This document shows, piece after piece, positions 58,244 through 63,341 of a stretch of 63,341 nt of DNA. The notes under the pieces are model-generated. The model saw only the letters and a list, made by a program, of their open reading frames with translations, was not told the DNA's origin and did not search any database. The stretch covers positions 45,472 through 108,812 of the forward strand of contig JAESPR010000008.1 of the NCBI GenBank assembly GCA_016765685.1, in the 5' to 3' direction. How positions within the stretch are numbered: the first letter of the stretch is position 1; each line of letters opens with the position of its first letter. Origin of the DNA: Colwellia sp. (GTDB lineage: Bacteria > Pseudomonadota > Gammaproteobacteria > Enterobacterales > Alteromonadaceae). The translations under genes and the position numbers were made by a program.

Positions 58244-58744
58244 TTAACAAGCACTAAAGTCTTCAGTAATTACCGGACGAGTTTGGTTATTAGCCGCATC
58301 AGCATAAGAGAGTTGACAGTTTGCCGAAGTAGCTGCCCCTGAATGTTGAAACAAAGCTGGATCGGCATTGGTTGCGGTAATATCTGAGCCTGCTTCTAAT
58401 TCGACTAAAGAGGTAATCCCTAATCCCAATAAAGCAGTAGAGCCATCACCTGCAGCTTCAGCGGCAGGATAACCATGAACTAAGGCATAATAAGTTGAAC
58501 CAATTTGGAAGGAGCCGGTTGCCCCTGTTTGGCTGTTAATTAATGCTTTGGAGTTGGCTAGTGAAACCGCGCTATTGATACTGCCCTTAACCCCCTCCAT
58601 TACTGACTTTCTCGCATCAGTGGTTATGTCAATAAACTTAGGCGCAGCGGTAACCGCTAAAATACCTAGAATAACGATAACGACCACTAGCTCAATTAAA
58701 GTAAAACCTTGTTGTGCTTTTTTATTAGTATTAATGATGTTCAT
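58244..58744 (-). CDS. mshA: Major MSHA pilin MshA
   Basis: A 166-residue type IVa/b-like prepilin with leader MNIINTNKKAQQG and mature start FTLIELVVVIVILGILAVTAAPKFI. The C-terminal disulfide loop is bounded by Cys in ANCQLSY and the terminal FSAC. It is the main subunit of the mannose-sensitive haemagglutinin pilus used for surface attachment. AAAGGA lies 7 nt before the ATG, a strong site, and a terminator follows, both consistent with high expression. Confidence 0.94.
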   Translation of the reverse strand: MNIINTNKKAQQGFTLIELVVVIVILGILAVTAAPKFIDITTDARKSVMEGVKGSINSAVSLANSKALINSQTGATGSFQIGSTYYALVHGYPAAEAAGDGSTALLGLGITSLVELEAGSDITATNADPALFQHSGAATSANCQLSYADAANNQTRPVITEDFSAC

Positions 58745-58779
58745 AATATTTCCTTTGTTAGATGATATTTTTATTAGAT

Positions 58780-59391
58780 TTAATTATTTACGTAAACAAT
58801 AACTTCGCTATTGGATGGTTGATAGGTAAAACTGTTGCCAACGGTAGTGCTATTTGATGGATCTAAGTATTTAGTAGTATCACTGGTGCTGCGTGCGAGT
58901 GAGGCTTTTAAGTAATAATGGCACAGGTTGCTACCATCTTTGGAAACAAAATAGTCTACTGAGCTACCTACATCTAAATCTGTGGTCGAGTTAGTGGGTG
59001 GTTGTTGAAAAATAGCATTCCACACTTCACTACAATTAACACTAGCCACAACCGATATTGGTGTGGTACCAATAATATATCCTGGCCGAACATTATTAGG
59101 TGCATCTTCAACGGTTAAATAAACCGTGGTGCCGTCATAGTTAACAAAATTTTTCTTCGGGGTACCACCATCGTTTGGCCTTGCTTCAGCCTCCCATTGT
59201 GCTCTAGTTAATGAAACGCCGGTAGCAAAACCGCCGGCCATGCCTTCAATATTGGCTTGTTTGGCTTGCTCGGTTAAGTCTAAAAACTTAGGGATAGCCG
59301 CCACAGCTAAAAAGCCCAAGATAACCACTACAATGACGAGTTCAATCAAGGTGAAACCTGATGTTCTTTTCAAATTTATCTTACTGTTCAT
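58780..59391 (-). CDS. mshB: MSHA pilin-like protein MshB
   Basis: A 203-residue prepilin with leader ending NLKRTSG and mature start FTLIELVIVVVILGFLAVAAIPKFLDL. It is longer than MshA and has two Cys (NCSEVW and LCHYYL). It lies immediately upstream of mshA, the standard order. A minor component of the pilus in Vibrio. Confidence 0.9.
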   Translation of the reverse strand: MNSKINLKRTSGFTLIELVIVVVILGFLAVAAIPKFLDLTEQAKQANIEGMAGGFATGVSLTRAQWEAEARPNDGGTPKKNFVNYDGTTVYLTVEDAPNNVRPGYIIGTTPISVVASVNCSEVWNAIFQQPPTNSTTDLDVGSSVDYFVSKDGSNLCHYYLKASLARSTSDTTKYLDPSNSTTVGNSFTYQPSNSEVIVYVNN

Positions 59392-59502
59392 GTCGACCTC
59401 AACAACTATCCCATTAATTTTATTGTAACAGTGATTTATTTACTAAGTCACTTATTTAGCGCCATTAATTACAATTTAGAGCAAAATAATTAATAAAAAA
59501 CA

Positions 59503-60018
59503 CTAATTTAACGTAATCACTTTGCTTACTTTGCCATTAGCGCGGTTGTATTGAAAGTAACTACCATCAAGTAGTACATAACGGCATTGGCTATTTTTAG
59601 CGTCAACTTGGGCGCTTTGCTGTGTATCAGATGAGGTAAACACCTCGATAGCACTCACCGAAAACCTCATTGAATTCATTGGTGTCTCTAGGACTAACAG
59701 CCATATTATTTCACAAGTTGACTGTGCTTGATGCGCATCAATCCAACCGGATTTATTCACGGTTACAGCCTGTTTTTTTTCTTTATTAAATGAAGCAAGA
59801 TAAACGACATTGGGTTGTTTATCCATAAACCACTGCGCACGCACAGCATTCACTTTAGTGTTAAAGCTTTGTGCTATGGTAGTAAAAGCAGCATGGGTAA
59901 ATTGCGTTTCATTTTTAATAAAATAATTAATAAAAATAGCCATCATTATTCCCACAAACACTACAATCACGATAAACTCTGTCTGTGATTTTTCCTTTTT
60001 TTCGCTGTTTGATGCCAT
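59503..60018 (-). CDS. mshF: MSHA biogenesis protein MshF
   Basis: A 171-residue protein with one N-terminal membrane helix (about residues 14-36, FIVIVVFVGIMMAIFI) and a periplasmic rest; it has two Cys. The position between mshG and mshB supports MshF, whose exact function is unknown. The frame is open to an ATG at 60030, but those extra four codons (MWWN) lie in a decayed copy of the mshG 3' end and mimic MshG's FTPMWDMAS. I therefore prefer the ATG at 60018. Confidence 0.8.
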   Translation of the reverse strand: MASNSEKKEKSQTEFIVIVVFVGIMMAIFINYFIKNETQFTHAAFTTIAQSFNTKVNAVRAQWFMDKQPNVVYLASFNKEKKQAVTVNKSGWIDAHQAQSTCEIIWLLVLETPMNSMRFSVSAIEVFTSSDTQQSAQVDAKNSQCRYVLLDGSYFQYNRANGKVSKVITLN

Positions 60019-60105
60019 ATTCCACCACATTAACGTGAATATTCTTAACGCTAGACTAATACCATAGCGGCAACTACCACTAATAATAACGGCTCTATTT
60101 CCTCT
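60011..60105 (-). pseudogene. Decayed duplicate of the mshG 3' end
   Basis: Positions 60011-60099 align with 60139-60225, which encode the last transmembrane segment and C-terminus of MshG. A 20-base identical stretch is at 60055-60074 and 60181-60200. In the mshG frame the copy reads EIEPLLLVVVAAMVLV and then hits a stop because of small indels. It lies about 126 bp downstream of its source, within the mshG-mshF spacer and reaching into the mshF reading frame. Confidence 0.88.
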
Positions 60106-60119
60106 ACTTACCTTGCATC

Positions 60120-61355
60120 TTATTTACCCTGCATAGCAGATGCCATATCCCACATTGGTGTAAATATTCCTAGCGCAAGCACTAATACCATAGCGGCAAC
60201 AACCATCAATAACAGCGGCTCTATTCTGGCAGTTAAGGTGCTTAAATCGTAATCAACTTCTCGCTCATAATAGTCACCTACTTCTTTAAGTAACTCGTCT
60301 ACGCGACCAGTTTCTTCACCAACGGCAATCATTTGTAAAACCAACGGGGTAAATAAAGCACTAGCAATGGCTGAGCGTAATAAACTTTCACCACTTTCAA
60401 TAGATGAACGCATGGCGATAATTTTCTCTTGCATAAAACTATTATCAACCGCATCAGCGACAAGGGTTAATCCGGTAGTCATTGGAATACCTGCTTTTAA
60501 AATGATACCAAAACTATGAGAGAATCTTGCTAAAATAGAACGTTCAATAATACTACCGATAATGGGCAACTTTATTTTTCGCTTATCCCATTGGTAGCGA
60601 CCTTTCTCTGTTTGCAGTGACCGCCTAATTGCAAAATAGCCAAATAGACAAGCAACCAACATATAAGGCCAATAATTTAAGAAGAGGCTTGAGCTGGTTA
60701 TTAAAAACTTAGTTGCCAGCGGTAAATCGGCGCCTAACTTGGCAAACATGTTAGCAAAAGTAGGAATAACAAAAATGTTCAAAATAACCAGTGCGGCAGC
60801 AAGGGCAATTAATACCATACTGGGGTAACGTAATGCGGTTTTAATGCGTTTTCTGGTGGCTTGTTCTCGCTCAAGGTAAGTGGTTAGCTTTAAAAAAGAC
60901 GATTCTAACTGACCGGTATTTTCACCAACATGAACCAGAGAAACAAATAAAGAACCAAAAATTTTAGGATGCTGGTTCAATGCTGAAGATAAGGTATACC
61001 CCCCTTCCAACTGACCAGCAATTTCAACGAGTGCTTTTTTCAACGTTACGGAATTACTGGCATCTGCCATGCCATTTATCGCGCGTAAAATGGGTACTCC
61101 TGAACGCATCAAGGCATACATTTGTCGAGAAAAAATAATCAGTTCATCTAATGAAACATTATTAAAGCCAAAAATTTCACCGACGTCTTTACTAGCAAGA
61201 CTTTCACCTTTGCTTGCCGTGGCAGCAGAAATAGAGACTGGAATAATGTTTTTACTCAATAATTGCTCGGCTACTACAGAAGTATTATTCGCTTCCATAG
61301 TGCCTTTGACTTGGCTACCGCCACTGTTGCGACCGATATAATTAAATGATGCCAT
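60120..61355 (-). CDS. mshG: MSHA inner-membrane platform protein MshG
   Basis: A 411-residue GspF/PilC-family protein with two T2SSF domains (about residues 75-190 and 275-400) and three transmembrane helices. Typical segments include FSRQMYALMRSGVPILRAI and FSHSFGIILKAGIPMTTGL. It forms the platform on which the MshE ATPase acts. It follows mshE by 119 bp; the 3' end has been tandemly copied downstream. Confidence 0.94.
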   Translation of the reverse strand: MASFNYIGRNSGGSQVKGTMEANNTSVVAEQLLSKNIIPVSISAATASKGESLASKDVGEIFGFNNVSLDELIIFSRQMYALMRSGVPILRAINGMADASNSVTLKKALVEIAGQLEGGYTLSSALNQHPKIFGSLFVSLVHVGENTGQLESSFLKLTTYLEREQATRKRIKTALRYPSMVLIALAAALVILNIFVIPTFANMFAKLGADLPLATKFLITSSSLFLNYWPYMLVACLFGYFAIRRSLQTEKGRYQWDKRKIKLPIIGSIIERSILARFSHSFGIILKAGIPMTTGLTLVADAVDNSFMQEKIIAMRSSIESGESLLRSAIASALFTPLVLQMIAVGEETGRVDELLKEVGDYYEREVDYDLSTLTARIEPLLLMVVAAMVLVLALGIFTPMWDMASAMQGK

Positions 61356-61474
61356 AAATTACTCTAATTAAGCTTTAATGCTGTAATGATTTAAGGCCTT
61401 AATGCCATAAGGTAAAACACATCAAGCTCACCGCGTGCTCTACTTTAAAGCCTTATAGCTTTATAACTTTTTAC

Positions 61475-63178
61475 TTAAACAGTTTCCACTAAACGTAATA
61501 CTTCTTCTACGGTGGTAACACCTTGACCGGCATAATCAAAAGCCGCTAGCGCTAACGGGGTAAAACTAGGGTTTTCTTTAGATAATCGAGTAAATGCTTC
61601 AGTGTCATCGCGTTTAAGTGCAGCCATCATTGGCTCGTTCATTTCTAATAGTTCAAACACACCAATTCGGCCTTTATAGCCTGTGTACTGACAGCTTTGA
61701 CAACCTTTGCCTCGAACAAATTTGGTCGTCGCAGCCTTGTCACCGGCTAAATTAGTTAACCACAATAACTCTTGTGATTCGACTTGGTATTCTTGCACAC
61801 AACTTTCACAAACTCGACGCACTAAACGCTGGGCAATAACCGCACGCAATGAGCTACCCACTAAAAAACCTGCCGCGCCCATATCAATTAAGCGCAGTGC
61901 GCTGGTGATCGCATCGTTAGTATGCAAGGTAGACAATACTAAGTGACCCGTTAACGCGCCTCGCAGACCAATTTCGACGGTTTCTTGGTCACGCATTTCA
62001 CCAACCATCATAATATCGGGATCTTGACGAAGAGCGGTACGCAATACTGTAGAAAAGGTTAAATCGATTTTCGGGTTTATTTGTACTTGGTTGATACGCG
62101 GCAGACGATACTCGACCGGGTCTTCAACGGTAATAATTTTTTTGGTGGCGTCATTTAGTTCACTTAATGCTGCATAAAGCGTGGTGGTTTTGCCGCTACC
62201 CGTAGGGCCTGTCACTAATACCATACCATGAGGACGAGTAATTTGATGACGCACCCGTTTAATTAAATCATCGGGCATACCCGTTTGATCGAATGATAAC
62301 AAACCCGCTGATTGGTCAAGTAAACGCATTACCACTGATTCACCATGCTGAATAGGCATGGTCGACATACGCACATCAATGCTGTGCCCTGATATTTGCA
62401 AATGAAAACGACCATCTTGCGGCAGACGTTTTTCAGAAATATCTAAACCCGCCATCAGCTTTAAGCGCAATACCATTGCCGAGGCAATTTTGCTTTCTTT
62501 TAAAATACTTTCTTGTAAAACCCCATCAATACGTTGGCGAATGCGTAATTGATTTTCATCTGGCTCGATATGAATATCTGAGGCGCGCATTTGCACGGCA
62601 TCTTCAAAAACCGATTGTAATAATTTACCAACGGTCGCATCACCCGTTTCATCAATAAAAGAGGTTGATAAATCGAAACTAGACGATTGTTCATATTCTT
62701 CTTCTAATTGACTCGCAAAAGATTCGATATCAGCCGTACGTCGATAAAGGCCGTCAAATGCTTCAAACATTTGCGAGTCCATCACCACGGCTAACTCTAA
62801 ACGTTTCGGCGCTAACATTTGCTCGAGTTGATCAATGGCATTTAAGTCAGCGGGATCGCTCATGCCAATAACAACCGAGTCACCTTTATCTTCAATAATC
62901 AAGGCACGTAGGCGTCTGGCATGTACCTCAGATAACAAATTTGCACTTTCAGTAGCAATGCGGCGCTGGCTAATATCTAAAAATGGCACTCCTAATTGCT
63001 GCGCCAAAAACTCTAATAATTGTCGCTCAGACAACGAGTTTAATTCAATCAGGGTATCACCCAATTTTCGCCCGGTTGCCTTTTGACTATTCAGCGCCTG
63101 CATTAATTGTTCATTAGTAATAATGTGTTCGTGAACCAGTAGGTCACCCAAGCGCATTTTTAATTTAGGAGCTGCCAT
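61475..63178 (-). CDS. mshE: MSHA pilus extension ATPase MshE with c-di-GMP-binding domain
   Basis: A 567-residue GspE-type ATPase. The N-terminal MshEN domain (about residues 8-75) shows the paired motif RLGDLLVHEHIITNEQLMQAL and KLGDTLIELNSLSERQL, the pattern that binds cyclic di-GMP in Vibrio MshE. The ATPase core has Walker A GPTGSGKTTTL, the Asp box, and Walker B VGEMRDQETVEIGLRGALTGHLV. Two CxxC pairs (CESC, CQSC) bind zinc near the C-terminus. It should drive pilus assembly under c-di-GMP control. The start codon lies within a 102-bp tandem duplication. Confidence 0.96.
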   Translation of the reverse strand: MAAPKLKMRLGDLLVHEHIITNEQLMQALNSQKATGRKLGDTLIELNSLSERQLLEFLAQQLGVPFLDISQRRIATESANLLSEVHARRLRALIIEDKGDSVVIGMSDPADLNAIDQLEQMLAPKRLELAVVMDSQMFEAFDGLYRRTADIESFASQLEEEYEQSSSFDLSTSFIDETGDATVGKLLQSVFEDAVQMRASDIHIEPDENQLRIRQRIDGVLQESILKESKIASAMVLRLKLMAGLDISEKRLPQDGRFHLQISGHSIDVRMSTMPIQHGESVVMRLLDQSAGLLSFDQTGMPDDLIKRVRHQITRPHGMVLVTGPTGSGKTTTLYAALSELNDATKKIITVEDPVEYRLPRINQVQINPKIDLTFSTVLRTALRQDPDIMMVGEMRDQETVEIGLRGALTGHLVLSTLHTNDAITSALRLIDMGAAGFLVGSSLRAVIAQRLVRRVCESCVQEYQVESQELLWLTNLAGDKAATTKFVRGKGCQSCQYTGYKGRIGVFELLEMNEPMMAALKRDDTEAFTRLSKENPSFTPLALAAFDYAGQGVTTVEEVLRLVETV

Positions 63179-63184
63179 GTTTTT

Positions 63185-63280
63185 TTATTCTCCAAATGAT
63201 AAAAGGAAATCAGGCAAGCCTAATTGAACCAGTAAGTCAGTCGTTCCAACTGAGCGCATTTTTAATTTAGGAGCGGCCAT
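63185..63280 (-). pseudogene. 31-codon chimeric ORF made by the duplication
   Basis: It begins as mshE (MAAPKLKMR), then shifts to SVGTT and continues with DLLVQLGLPDFLLSFGE, the tail of the upstream gene, ending in TAA 7 bp before the mshE start. It has the same start context as mshE and may be translated as a short leader peptide, but most likely it is a by-product of the duplication. Confidence 0.7.
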
Positions 63281-63285
63281 GTTTT

Positions 63286-63341
63286 TTATTCTCCAAATGA
63301 TAAAAGGAAATCAGGCAAGCCTAATTGAACCAGTAAATCAG
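63286..63341 (-). CDS. 3' end of the gene upstream of mshE (partial)
   Basis: An open frame entering from the right edge ends with DLLVQLGLPDFLLSFGE and TAA. By the usual MSHA order (mshM, mshN, mshE) it could be the end of mshN, but too little is visible to confirm that. Confidence 0.45.
   Translation of the reverse strand, partial: DLLVQLGLPDFLLSFGE

Larger units (their letters stand above)
63152..63341. repeat. 102-bp-period tandem duplication across the mshE start
   Basis: Positions 63152-63240 recur at 63254-63341 with two substitutions and one base of indel in a T run. The unit covers the end of the upstream gene, the spacer and the first nine codons of mshE. The second copy runs off the right edge of the window. 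Confidence 0.93.

Noticed and set aside
61356-61474. Possible terminator between mshE and mshG
   Set aside because: A CCTTA/TAAGG hairpin exists, but it has only five pairs and no T run on the minus strand.

Overview
The window reads as chromosomal DNA of a marine gammaproteobacterium of the Alteromonadales, most likely Colwelliaceae (Colwellia/Thalassotalea-like). The grounds are the low G+C content, a complete MSHA pilus cluster beside mreBCD, the kdsD-kdsC-lptCAB-rpoN-hpf-ptsN-rapZ-npr block divergent from mlaFEDCB-ibaG-murA, a type-B-like PutA without a DNA-binding domain, a large TonB-dependent receptor and an NSS-family sodium symporter. The taxonomic call is an inference from gene content and was not tested against any database. 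No rRNA, tRNA, CRISPR array, phage or insertion sequence was seen.

Layout. 1-2.9 kb: remains of a dispersed intergenic repeat, a terminator and a TonB-dependent receptor. 2.8-4.0 kb: a 704-bp spacer, a cold-shock protein with a consensus promoter and a long structured leader, then a cluster of hairpins. 4-12.4 kb: two HDOD-domain paralogues flanking a mixed block (DUF2797 protein, arfB, GIY-YIG protein, DUF3581 protein, secreted basic protein, exported ATP-dependent DNA ligase, methyltransferase, sodium symporter). 12.5-16.5 kb: a ferric iron ABC importer (fbpA-fbpB-fbpC) behind a Fur-like operator. 16.6-21.1 kb: putA followed by an Lrp-family regulator. 21.4-26.6 kb, leftward: mlaF-mlaE-mlaD-mlaC-mlaB-ibaG-murA. 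26.8-36.4 kb, rightward: yrbG, kdsD, kdsC, lptC, lptA, lptB, rpoN, hpf, ptsN, rapZ, npr, mgtE. 36.4-49.8 kb: pmbA, darP (rightward), tldD, a nitrilase-family gene, yhdP, rng, maf, mreD, mreC, mreB. 49.9-50.5 kb: a toxin-antitoxin pair. 50.6-63.3 kb: the MSHA biogenesis cluster read leftward in the order E, G, F, B, A, an extra A-like pilin, C, D, O, P, then a PEP-CTERM protein gene, then Q.

Together the core genes serve envelope construction: LPS precursor synthesis and export (Kds, Lpt), outer-membrane lipid asymmetry (Mla), peptidoglycan precursor synthesis (MurA), cell shape (Mre), an AsmA-like phospholipid-transfer candidate (YhdP), sigma-54 with the nitrogen PTS branch, and surface adhesion (MSHA). 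The accessory cargo lies at junctions: the toxin-antitoxin pair between mreB and mshQ, and the PEP-CTERM gene between mshP and mshQ.

The main structure not explained by genes is of two kinds. First, tandem duplications sit repeatedly at gene 3' ends: 12-bp x3 at a small secreted-protein gene, 15-bp x3 at mlaE, a 48-bp copy of the ibaG tail, a decayed copy of the mshG tail from which the apparent mshF N-terminus is built, and a 102-bp unit at the mshE start. Second, there are several families of intergenic palindromes: REP/BIME-like elements with GTAG heads at 36.4 and 48.6 kb, a three-stem element at 3.8 kb, a long imperfect inverted repeat at 21.3 kb, and a short palindrome that sits beside terminators at both ends of the window. 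I did not find a clearly new multi-gene system. The best candidates for new biology are these repeat patterns, the PEP-CTERM gene inside the pilus cluster, and the divergent pair of a secreted ligase and a secreted basic protein.
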